NCBI RefSeq assembly: GCF_000002985.6 | Contig: NC_003284.9 | Span: 10,602,001 to 10,666,000, forward strand | Length of the DNA stretch: 64,000 bases | Reading direction: 5' to 3' | Origin: Caenorhabditis elegans | Lineage: Eukaryota; Nematoda; Chromadorea; Rhabditida; Rhabditidae | In this document: piece after piece, positions 35,721 to 48,400 of the stretch | How the letters are laid out: every line of letters starts with the position of its first letter | How positions within the stretch are numbered: the stretch's first letter is position 1 | Translations under genes and position numbers: made by a program | Notes under the pieces: model-generated | Told to the model about the DNA's origin: nothing | The model's input: only the letters and a program-made list of their open reading frames with translations | Database searches by the model: none

Positions 35721-38700
35721 ACTAGAGAATAGTGAAAGAAAGAGAAGAGAGTGGGATACAAATTACTCGGCATCGCACGCACTCTTCTATTTCTTTTCTT
35801 TTTCTTCGTCCTCCGCGCCGTCCCTCTTCACATTCGCAACAAAATGTCGCGAATCGTTGGAGGTATGGGCAGAAGGCAAATGAAATTGAGAAGCAATATG
35901 GAACACACGTTTGTGAACTGGGATGAAGATGAAAAGACGATCAGAAGCAAATGTTGACAGACACACAAAAGAGCAGAGTGTGAATCGCAAGAACATTTAA
36001 AGTAGAGATAACTGGGGCAGAGACACGAGAGTCATGAACTTCAACAAGGACCACGGGGGCATCATGAAGTGTCCACTAAGGAGCAAAAGCACATGCCTAG
36101 GACGACTCGATACCTTGTACCCTCTTGTTTATCTTCCTCGAATTCCACCCTCAACCACCAGAAATGGCTACATTTTGGAAAGCTTGTACTCTCCGCCCCA
36201 TAGAAGAGGAACTTTTAGCCGCTGGTCAAGGAAAAGTGCTCACAAGAGCCACACTGAATGTTGCATGACGCTCAGGCGGCCTAAATCCGATCTCATTCCT
36301 TGTTTTTTTGTCTAAGCATAGAAATTATTCATACATTTATCATTGCATGAAGTGAAAAGGACATCTTCTTTTTTTTGCTCGAATAGTTTTTTTGCGTCTG
36401 TTTGCTTATTCCGCATGTTCAGCGAAGTTTATTTATTTTAGTCGGTTTCAAGTATAATTTCCAAAAACTATTTTTAAATACGTAATTTTTCATGTTTTCT
36501 TTGTCTCTGATTGGTTGCCATAATTTTTATTGAATTGCTTTGATAATTATTTTTAGTGGGCATACAAATTTAAAGAAAACAATCAAAATAAAAATAATAT
36601 ATTTTAAAAAATTAAATTAAATAAGATTGTATAAAGTAAAAAGATTTTATATAACAATTTTTAAAAGTGCATTTACTCACTTCATATTTTTACTTTTCGC
36701 GTAGTGCAATTAAATTTGAATTTTTAAAAATGTTGAATATTATTTTGTCATTTTTCCAAAGAAAGCAGTCAAGATTATCATTTACCTTATTAATGCTAAA
36801 AATGTACTTTTTCTCTTTTTTTTTAATAATATAATATTCCGGAAGCATGTTCAAATTAAAAAAAAACATGCTATGCTATTAGAGATGCCGTTGAGTTTTT
36901 AAAATTCCATTTAATTATTCTTCTCCATTAGATTTTTCTAAATATAATAGTATTTATGTATATTGTTTTCTAAACTCAAAAAATTTGCATGCTGCAGTGT
37001 TATTCTCAATTATATCTACTATTAAAATTTTCTAGCTGGTCAAGAGTTGATAATCCGGCTAATCAAAAAAGTAGCAAGGGACTACGCGTAAATCGCCAAG
37101 CTTCTTCTCTGTTGGTCATTTCTTCACTGCACATCAATCTCAACCCGGTACCCTCAATTTTTCACCTCCATTCTACATCTACTATCGCAACAGTAATATT
37201 TCAAAATGAAGAAAGGAGGGCGTTGTTTTGAAAGGTCGTTTGCACCAACAAAAGGTCCTTGTTCAGTTGCCACGATATTTTGAGAAATTAGAGTCCTAGA
37301 ATATTTTGCAGTAGCATTATGGAAAAAAAAATAGTTTTCCAAAAAGCAGAAAACTGAAACGATGAAAGTGAAGATAATTCAAATAAAAATAAACTATCCG
37401 TTTGTCCAGTTTCCGTACTTATTTAAAGGTCACTGAAGAGGTACTAAGTCTATTTCTCCTTTTTCTTTTTCTCCTTTTTTTCTCCATTTTCTCTTCCGAA
37501 CCAATCATATGTATTGTCTCGCCCTTTTATTTCACTTGCCCTATGTTGACAAAGTTTTTATTGTTACATTGTTTTTTGTTTTTTTTTAAGTTTTTTTTCG
37601 ATTCAGACAAAACTGCTGACCGTTCTGTCAGAGAAACATTTTGCCGATGACGTCATCGGGCTTCATGTTCAATTTCATTATTCAGCATTTGTGTTTGTTC
37701 TCGAACCGCGTTATCGGTTTCTCGTTCGTAAAGTTCGAAACGCAGTGGAAAAAGTGCTCCAGTTTTTAGGCGAGTTGATTAGAATTACCCTGTATTCCTT
37801 GTAAACCAGGATGATAACGAGACATTGAAGAACACCATTTCAACGTCTCAAGTCAAGATAGGCTTTTCATTGCTTGAAATGTTCATGATTTACTTTTTGC
37901 GAAACTGACAAAAGCGTTAGGAATTTCACTAATAGATTTTCAAAATTCTAATAATGGAATTGTTTTTATTGTAAAGCTACTAAAGTAGTGTTTGAAATAT
38001 TTGTATCTCAAAACGGTCAAAAAAACAAATATTAAAATGAGATCTCTTGAAAATTTTTTTATAAATGTTTAATAGCAACTTAAAATTTTTAATAATAAGA
38101 GCTCATTTTAGCTAACATCACCACATCTACTAATTTTTACTGTGTGCAAGAGGTCTCAAGTTTATTTTTATTAAAAAACTTCTTTATTTCGAATCTAGAA
38201 ATATTTTCAGTCACAGAGTGCACTAATTTGGTAAAGTCTTCTGCTCCCATCTTAAAGTACAACACTGAGAAGTCGGCAAAATTAGAGCTTATGATGAAAT
38301 CAGCAATTCTAACTCAACATTTTGAACTGTTTTGAGATTTTTATAGATTTTTTAAGAATTTTAATTATGAAATTCGGTCTTTTTGAGCTATGTCTTTAAA
38401 AGAATTACAAATTCTGCTACTATACCAGTTTACATTTCATTTACATTGAAAAAGTTCACAAAAGGGAACCTGCAAAAGTGCAAAATTCTATTTGACCTTT
38501 ATGTGGTTATGGTTGCATATGTATTCTGGGATTAATTAATTGGTATATCTGTCCTTGAAAAATTAGCATTCTCATGTCTTGTATGTATTTTATTTATTCA
38601 ATGACCGCAAAAAATTTTAAGAAAGTGTCTGAATGGCTCGTGTGGCTTTTGTAAAACACACCTTCGCTTATAGACTTTCAATTTTGAATTTCCTGGCAGC

Positions 38701-40412
38701 GCTTCGTCATTCTTTCCTTTTTCCTTTTCTCTCGTTTTCCACTTTGAAAACGAAACGCGTTTACCTCTTACATATTCGCACTCTTTCTCTCTCTACAGGG
38801 CGCTTGCCTTTCGGTATTGTTTGTTGCGAAACACAACATGTCTGGTCTGTTCCGCACCTCCGCGACAGATAATGTTGCCGTTTTCATCCGCAAAAAATCC
38901 ATCCTTGGATTGTAATATCTTCTACACCTTCTACAGTCTCATCCAAATAATTTTTTCATGATTTGTGATTCTCTTTTCACGTCCTTTTTTCTCACGTCAC
39001 GTTATCAATAATTATTTTATTCTGTTCGGCTTTACGTTTAGGTTTTTTGGTTGTTTGAAGTATATTTTGAAAAAAAAAACCATTCGAAACTCAATGAATT
39101 TCAATGAAGGTCAGAAAATGTTAGCTTTTGTTAAAAATGTTACAAAGGCAGAAATTTGAGAGAACGCAGGCGAGTAGAACAAAATGGAGAAGGAAGGAAC
39201 GAAATAATTCACTTTAACGAAACTGAACTTTTGGCAAAAAAAAAGACAGCATACAAACACATAGGAAAAGATAAACATAGTTGAATGTGTAATGTTAAAC
39301 TTTGCAATTGACCCTCACTCTTTTTATGTAACCATGCTTGGCAATAAAATCAAGAAAAATTGATGTTTGGAAATAAATTGTAACTGAAAATTTATATATT
39401 TTTGCAGTCGATTTCTACATCTGTCCAGAATTTTATTGCAATTTGAAAATCGAAAAGTATTTCTAGACAGTTCTGAATTTGAGAAAAAAATCTCGCAAAG
39501 AAAGAAATTTCGTTGTGTCAATTTTTTTTTGTTGCTTTTTTGTTCAAAAAAAGTTGATTGGTGTCTTTATTAGTATTTGTCTTCATTTATATTTTATTGC
39601 TGATGAATATCTAATTCTGTTACGTTCTCATGATTTCTTGTGTTTAATCTTTCATTTCCAAAGACTACGAAAAATTAAAAGATTGAAGATTCGGCTCAAA
39701 ATTAATAATGCACCAAAGAACGCGTTTTTTTAGTTGAAACTGAAATAAATGAGGAAATTTTTCTTAAGGGTTACTAAACAAGAAAGGTCATGCATTCATT
39801 GGGACACAATTACTGGGCCAGTTACTTTCTTTTTCTTCTCATTCATAGGTTATTATTCGGAAAATCAACGAATTAAAAAAAAGTTTATAAAATAAAACTG
39901 TTAAAATATGAAAAAAAATTGACTGTTAGAATTTGAAGAAAAATCACAGAATGCAATGAAGGTCGATTTCTCGGCAGTTTCAAAGAAGGTTATCAATGAT
40001 ATTCTGTGCACTCTTCTACCTCCTCGCGTCTTTGTTTGCATTTACTCATTTTCCATGCGCTCACACTTTTTTCTTTCAATCCAGGTTTCCTGTACTAGTT
40101 GCTTGTTGTCTTTCAACTTTTCACCCTCTTTGCCCTCTTTGCCCTCTTCTATTAGTGCATTCTCTTTTCTTTTTTTGCACATTCGGTTTTGATGTGATGT
40201 ACCCTAGTATTCTGAGAGCTTCGGCGCTCGTGACTGCCCTTCAAACACTTTTTGTGCAGTGTCCATATTGAATCCCAAGGGAAGATTGTTTGGTTTACTC
40301 CCACGGCTACCATCGGATTTATTTTTGGTAAATGCCATTTGAAACTTATTCACAAAGGAGTAGAATCACTCTTAAATTCGATTTGAAATGTTGTGCAGTC
40401 AAGTCGCAATCG
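35721..40412. other. Upstream region of daf-12 with promoter-like blocks
   Basis: GC-richer blocks at 35.7-36.3, 37.03-37.30, 38.63-38.90 and 40.0-40.25 kb alternate with AT-rich DNA. The 36034-36315 + frame (93 codons from ATG, MNFNKDHGGIMK) is open and not low-complexity, but has no splice support or recognised domain. A three-fold repeat of the unit CTCTTTGCC lies near 40.13-40.15 kb. I take the region as regulatory DNA of daf-12 with possible untranslated exons. Confidence 0.35.
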
Positions 40413-40474
40413 GAGAACCGAACGCTGCACTGTTTATTCAGTGCTCAATAAATGTTCGCAGTGCAGTGGTTCTC
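40413..40474. other. 62-nt three-part hairpin
   Basis: Three nested stems read inwards: GAGAACC with GGTTCTC, CTGCACTG with CAGTGCAG, and TTTATT with AATAAA, closing on an eight-base loop. Bulges are GAACG on the left, and T and TGTTCG on the right. Twenty-one of the bases on each side pair exactly. It could be a structured RNA element in a daf-12 leader or precursor, a miRNA-like hairpin, or a cluster of nuclear-receptor half sites (AGTGCA occurs on both strands). Function is unknown. Confidence 0.55.
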
Positions 40475-42439
40475 GTTTTTCGTTTCGTTTCTCTCACTCT
40501 TCCTATCTTTTTTACTTAGTTTCCCTATCCGCGACAGTCTGATCCTTTGGTTTTTATTGCCCGTTTAGAACTTATTTTAATTAATTATCCTCTTTATTTT
40601 CAATGTTTTGTTTTGTTTGAACTATTAATGACCATTACTCTTTCTAAAGTGCACCCTATTGCGTATTTTAAAAATTTTTTCTTGCAACATACCCACCCTA
40701 ATGCTCGTTTCGCCTTCCCACATTTTTTCCACCATTTCTGCGTCTCATTTTCTTGCGTGGGCATCCGCGGTCCCTCTTTGCCCGGCGCCTCTTGGATTTT
40801 GCTTTTTCTTTTTTTCCCTGGATGTTGCGTCTAGTTTTATCTGAAATGACCTTTAGGCACATTGCTAATCGTATTTCATTTTTTGGTTCCTCAAATTATT
40901 TTTTTTGAAAATAATTTTATTTGTCTGATAAGTGATCTTAAATGTAACTGATATTTTTTTAAAGTTGGATTCAAAATGAAAACATTTTCTAAAAATGGTT
41001 TTTTCAATTTAATTTTATTTAGTATTTCAGTACTTTCCTTTTTCCATTAATCAGTTGAATAGGAGATGTAATTTTTATTAAGTTTAATTTTACATTTTGT
41101 ATTAAACTTATTCAAAAATAATTAATTTTTTTCCCTAAGTTAGTCAAAAATATTTTTTAAAACTTTTTTAATACTTTTGAGATAAATTTTTAGATTTTTT
41201 ATTTCACTTTCGTGATTGTTCCATTTTGCAACATTATTCTGCATCAAAATACATTTTGAAAACATTGAAAGTTCTTCAAATGCCGCAACTCGATTTTATT
41301 TTAATTTCATCAATTTTCTTGGCCGAATATCAAATTTCTATCTGAAAATTAACTCAATCTTTTTGTTTTTGACTCAGAATTGAGTGCACCACAACTTATT
41401 TTTCAATTTCTTACATTCTCTAAAACCTTTTTTTGTTCGTTCCGTGCTGTTTTATTTCAATATTTCACCAGAAATGCATATTCTTCTCAGTAGGTGCAGT
41501 TTCATGTGTTGAGTGAATGAGACCACGACATTTTTTACAATTGTTCCGCTTTTTCCCTCCCCATATGCCATCTCAAATCCAAATTTCAAATGCCTTCCTC
41601 TCCAGCTTCTCATCTTTCCAATTTAGCAATTTTTCACGTCAAAATGAAACGAATCAGATTTTTGGTGCTAAGCATTAGGATTTGATGAAACAAACACACT
41701 ATAATCAGAAGTGACAGATTTTCAATTAAATTTTTAGAGATAAATACATAATTTATCAATTTATGCGTGCCAGCAAAAAGGCAGAAATAGTATGAACAGC
41801 AGAGTCTACTTGAGACTAAATCTTAGTTCTACTCATCAACCAAGCGGATGAAAACATGATAATGAAAATGTACTTTTATTTCAGTTTAAATTGTAGATAT
41901 CCACGCACCAGTTAACCCAGTTATCTGGTTTGTTTGTTTTTTTTTTGCTGGTCGTCAAGAACAACTTTCGATGTAGATAACTTTACCGAGCTTCATTCAT
42001 CAAAAAACATTTTTTTCCCAATTTTTCGTTACAAGTTATAACTGTATATAATATCTAATCAAAAAGAAAAACTTATTTTATAGAGAAAGTTTTGACGAGA
42101 TCTGTTTTGCCTAATCGAGATGTTTCAATTTTACAAAACTTTGCTCGCAATCAGTAGATATGTTTAAAATTAGCAGTAGCAAAATTTTTTTTTTTCGACT
42201 GTTCCACGCAAAAAAAAAAATCACAGCAGAAAAATGACAAAGTATTCACAAATAACGACCTCCCGTCCCCGTTCTTGTGTCTCTTCCGATCTTTTCTTTT
42301 GTGGCTGTTGATCACCAGTGTGTACTTTGGAAACTTATTCCTTGCTATTCCATGTTGCTCAAAATCTTGCTTTACTTGCTTTACAAAAACATAATGAAAA
42401 TTTTTCAGCGCACATTTCGGCGCAACGGGCGCCAATTAA

Positions 42440-45400
42440 ATGGGCACAAATGGAGGAGTCATTGCGGAACAGTCAATGGAAATCGAAACAAATGAAAACC
42501 CAGATAAGGTAGAGGAGCCCGTCGTGAGAAGGAAACGAGTAACCCGCAGGGTAAGTGATTTCTAAAATCTCACGGCTTTAAAAAATTGTATACCGAGAAG
42601 AGCCAGTACAAACTGTGTAAAGCAATCAAAAATGTGAAAATTAGTATAAATCGGCAAAAAGGTGAACAAATTGGATATTTACAAGTTATTTATAACAAAC
42701 TTAAAGTTGAAACCGTATTTATAATTTTTTTCTCATCAGCTAAACAGAAGACCAAAGTATCAATAAAAGCTTGTGGGAATAGATGCAGAATAGTCTTGTA
42801 GAAATGACCTTTTTTGCAAAATATATTGCATCATTTTCACAAGAATGTGTTAACATTTATGTTTAAACCTCAGTTATTTTGTAGAAGTTTCGAACAAATG
42901 GTATTGAAATTTTCTTAGAGTTGATACTCATCAATTTTATTTAGTCTTAACTTACAAAGCCACTTCAAGCCTATCTACTGGTGTCAGTAAAAAAACACAA
43001 AATATGTAGTAACGGCATATCATGGTAGAACAATTTTCAAAATGTTCTCAATTTCATATTTGGTTTGAAAACTGAAAAATTCGACCATTCTGGTACAATC
43101 GGCATTATGAAACAATGTCCTCTCTGCAGCTATTTCCCCTTTTCCACTCAAAAATGTGTCGGAAATAAAATCTTACTTTCTAAAGTATTCGTAGAGCTTA
43201 AACGTTTAACTGTTATAAGTAACACATAAATATGTCTGCTTCTTTCTCAAAGAACAGCACTGATTTTAGAACGTTGACATGTCATCTTCGGCGGTCTGTG
43301 TCTAAATGTTCGATTTGTAGCGATAAGCGTTAGAGTGGCCAATATTTTCTGAGAACAAAAAGGAGTCATATTCTTATCATCTCTTTTCGTGCGTTTTCTA
43401 TCTTTTGTGTAACCGTACCCTCCCACCACTTGTTAGCAGCAACATTTATTCTCTCTGAATTTCTACATCAAAAGTGCAATTTGGGGGAGTTGAAAACTGT
43501 TCGACCCTCCCAGCGCCGAAATCGACGGCTATCTTAACGGGGCGCCGAGATGAAGTAGGCAAAACAGATCATTGCAACAACACATACAATCGCCATCTAT
43601 ACTCTCACAGTGCCATGTATAGTAACTCTTTCCACAATTTCCACAAACTTCCATTCTATCCAACTCCATATTACTTTTCTGCTGTTTCTTACGAAACTCC
43701 TATTCAAACGTCAAAAACTCCGGGTTCAGCAAGTGTAATTGATGTTGAAAAGATTGACGACGATGATAAATCGTCAAGCCCAGCAAGTGTAATTAAAAAT
43801 ATCATAAATAATATTTAAATAATTTTTTTTATTTCAGCGCCACAGGCGGATACACAGCAAGAATAACTGCTTGACACCTCCAAACAGCGATGACGACGTT
43901 AGTTTGTTATTATGTTTTTTCAATCAGGTTAGATTATTATGACTTGACTCAACCATTGCACCAAGATGAAACTTTTTGTTGTTTTTGTGGTTGGCGGTAG
44001 TATTCTATAACTTTAAATTGCTAAACGATTTTCTTTTCTTCAATCAAGAATCTTATTGGATTTGAATTATTGGAGCTACATATATTTTCAGTTCATTGAA
44101 TTTAATGCTCTATATTTTTGTGTGTATTCAGAAAACATGGTGTTAACAAATGAATATAATAACACTCTAAAGGACATTTAGTTATCAAACTTTAATTCAG
44201 TTTTAGAAATTTGTAATAAGCTTCTATTATAAGTTCAAAAAGTTCCATTCTGATCCGATCCTTCTTCTTATTGATTGTTTCTCATCAATTAGTCTTCATC
44301 TCTTTTTCGAAGTTCGGCGTATGTTTTGTGCAGCGTTAAACTCACGCCATTTTGCTGACGGGGAATTGTTTAGAAGTGAGTGGAGAGGAAAGAAGAACTG
44401 ATGTTCTTGAGTGTGATGTGCTCTCAACATTCGAGAAAATGATGAGAGAAATTTCATGTGTTGAAGATACAAAATGCGCTCAAGATAATGGTGGACTTTT
44501 ACTTCTACATCTAAACGCTTTTTCAATGAAACCTGTACTGGAAAAATTCGAAAGGAAAAATTCTGGAAAAGTCGTTCAGCTTTTACGATACCTGAAATAA
44601 ATGAACTCATAGTGAGCTCTAGTTGAAATTATTCGGACCAACTAGGTCTGAAACAAAGAAGCTGTATTCTTGCCAACAACGATCAAAGTTTAAAGTCCAG
44701 TGTCATCATCGTCATCTTCAATATCTCAATTTTCATCTTCAAACAATCAACCTATCCACAACCTGTTCGGAACGCCAAACTACGGTAATCAGCGCCGGTG
44801 TTTTGATAAAGCGATAAGCATAAGTGCTCACACTTACTTCTTACTTACAATTAAATTCGCTTCCTTTTTGGGCCGTTCCAAGGTCAAACGGTGAAACACA
44901 CGCACCGTACATATACACAGGACGCACTGAAGTTTTTGCTACTGCTGCCTGTTGTGTCGTCGTTCGGCCCCGATTTTTTTAAGTGTGTGTGTTCCATATT
45001 ACCGCAAAAACTTGGGACCACGCCTCTCACAACACCTACTTTCTCAATTATTCCGAAAACAACAATGAAGTGCTGATGATACCATTCTACTATATACTTC
45101 CGGACGTCTATACTTCATTCCGAACACAAAAATCAAAAAATGACACTCGAAGCAAATGTGGCGGCACTTTCGAAATTCATGTCATTCGACAAAATGCTTG
45201 CAGCATTACGGGTGAGTAAACGTGAAGATTATTCAAATTGCCTTGAACAATCCAGAACAAGTAACCGTTTTTGACTCATTATTGTAACACTTTTTCTCAA
45301 TCTTAAATGTTCAAACGTTCAAGTGTTCTTTTAGTTTGCAATTCCCACAAGTTTGGACATGTAGTTGTAAAATGTCAGTCACGCTTTTTCAAAATTATTC

Positions 45401-48400
45401 AATTAGTGCTCACGAGAATCAGTGAGCACCACCACATGATCTCCTTACACTCATCTCCTTTATTTTTTGATTATCTTTTTTTTTTTGTTTGTTTTCAGTG
45501 TATCACTAAAATAGTTTAGTTTTTTAGAATAATGTACAGTTTATAAGAAGTTCCAATATTCTTTGAATCGTTGACTTTGAGTGATTTTGACAAGTTAGAG
45601 AGGATGAGATGCGAACGTTGTTTGCCTCGACCTACATATAGGTTATTGTAAGTAGCGCGCTAGGCCTTTTCAAGTTTTCGGAACATGGAACACAGAGAGA
45701 CAGGAACTCTATTCCGAAATGTTGCGATCGACCTTGTTTTTTCCTTCTCTCGCGCCGTCGCAGTAGTCGTCGGCGGCGCAATCGGAACCAAATCGTAGTG
45801 GCCTGGGGGAGAGCGCAGGCGGCGACCGTGAAGGAGGCGACCGTGGTGGTGGTAGTGGCGTTTAAAATGAAATGAAAAATACTATGCGTTCTTAACGCGA
45901 ACATGACGACAACTTCGATGTGAAGGTACTTGAGAACGAGAAAAGGAGTAGAGAAAGGGAATGAAACTGACCGCAGTTCTATCATCACCCAGGCGCGCCC
46001 TTCATCTTTCAAGACAATCTCTAAACTAGCGGTAGCAGAGGAAAAGAATATGGGGTTTGACTTATTTCTTTTTCGCAATTTATGGTATTCGGTAAATAAG
46101 AAGATAAGACCATATAAAGAATTACGGTGGACACAGATTAAGATGGCTGGAAAATAGCTTTATAGACTGAAATATTTTGACAACACCAATTTACGATGGG
46201 AAAAAAACTGTCTTCTTTATAAAATTCAAAACTTGATGAATTTTCTACTCTGTCGGTGTTTACATGTACACTACCGATTTTGTGAGCTTTAGTATTTGTC
46301 ACACTTTTTTGATTAATATTAAAATTTCAGAGACGTGATGTTTCCATGAGTTTAGAAAAAATTTCAAAAACGCATTCTCAACAATGCATTTTCCGGAACT
46401 AGAAATAATCAGCTTTTTTTCAACTTGTAACAGTATGACATTAACATCTTTCTGTTCGAATTTCAAACTCGGTTTTTAAAGCTGACTTTCGAATCAATCC
46501 CAGGCGACCAGCACATTCAATCGTTCAAATGTCAAAGAAGAACTTCTAACTGGAAACGAGAATGTTTGGTCTCGAACCCAAAGGATTTTTAAGTTTGCTG
46601 ACTAAACTTTCGTACAAGCCGCAGTCAGAAGTCCTTGACAACAGTCAGTGTCTGGCTGTTCGCTTTGTGTTTACAAAAGGTTTCAGCTTATCCATTGGAA
46701 AGAAGACATTTACGTGTATGTCTTTCCATTTTTTTTTTTCGAGTTTTCAATATTTCCAGTTGAATGGTTCTCTCTTGACATTAGAAAATTGGAATTTAAA
46801 AGTGATATGTCATATTGATAGGAATTTCTTTAAAGTTTTGTTATAAGAAGCTATGTTTTTGATTTTGGAATAGGAAACTTTTTAACACTTGTGGTCAGCT
46901 GAAAAGCTACAAAAAAACTAGACGTGATGCAGTATCTTTTAACTTTTCTATAGTTCAATCAAGAACATTTCTTTTCTTGCATTATCATGCCTCTCGATTG
47001 ATTTCTATAACTCACAAAAAGGTGAGACATGTTCCTTCTCAAATGTCTAATCACATCTTAAAACTCTATCGTGTAAGTTTAGTTGAAGAATAACATCTCT
47101 TAAAAAATAAAAAATTCCTCGAGCTTGTTTACTAGGAAAACGTTTTTTCGTTGTTTCTGTATTTTTACTCTTTTCTTGCCGGCCAGACAGTTTGAAATCA
47201 AAAACAAGGTGATAGGGGAGAGATTTTGGTTGAAGGGAAATTGGAATTGCACATAGTGCCGCCCATTTAACCTCATTTTGTCGGTCTGTTCACTCGCGAG
47301 TGCACTTTTTTTGGTTTTTATCCATTTTGGTGTTTGCTGAGATCCGCTGTGAATACGACTTTTGAAATCAGCTGCATGAAGCTATTCTAACATTGTTCAA
47401 AAACTCACGTTTCTGCGAAAATTGTCCTACTAACTAATTTATGAATGATAACAAGATTTTGGAAAAGTAACAAATATTGTCGCTATTTCGAACATTCACG
47501 AGCATCACGTGAATATATAATTTAATGTTTTGTCCAAAAAAAGCGCTACAATAGGGTAGTCAGTTTATTGAAAATTTCTAGATACTGAGAATTTGAATTC
47601 AAAATTTTCCATGATCAGAAATTGAATATTCATCCGAATGGGCAACCTTCCATTTTGTCTGTAAACTATTGCTCACTTTCTGACAGAAAATTCCAACCTC
47701 TGGAATTCGCCTGTTATTTGTTTCCGCTCAACAAATAAAGAACATGAAGAAATTGAGCATTGATGCAAGACGCGAAATGATTTGAGAAAAAAAAAACATA
47801 TCTGGTGATGTTTCCCATCTGACTATTTCTTGTTTATTGCATCGATCCATTTTTCATATTAAAAAAAAGTATTTTTGAAACGAATCTAACTTTTGCAGTT
47901 TTGATCATTCACCCAAAATTAGCCCAACAATGATTAGTTGCTATCGCGATGAAAGTGCATTCTCGTTTTTCATTTTCTTTCTTTTGATGTTCGCGCAAAA
48001 TCATCTCTTTTCTGACACCTCGAGAAATCGCAACTTATAGACAGATTTTTTCCCATTCCACTCGATTTTTTTGAAATTATTACAAAAATGACTGTCTAGC
48101 ATTTGTTTGATAATAAGCTTCAATAAATAGAAAAGGCGGGGCATCGAAGTTTGATATAACTGTGTGTGACATTAATACTCGAGAAGTTCAAGCTCTGCGA
48201 ATAGTTTCTTCTCATTTTCATGGTTATAATGTCTGGTGTGATCACGCTTTCTAAGAATGCTCGTAATATGTAGACACTGCAGACATTAGTGTGCAATTAA
48301 ATGAGCGCACACGTAGACAATCATGAGCTTTTTCCATGTCTAACTGATCGTAATTAGGGATCATATCTCAAATTGTATGCGGTGATCAAAGTCTAATGAA

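Noticed and set aside
45632..46078. 148-codon - strand frame in a GC-rich block
   Set aside because: Starts without ATG in a useful place, and contains Thr, Arg and Ala runs from repeats; no splice sites or domain. Better read as promoter-like DNA.
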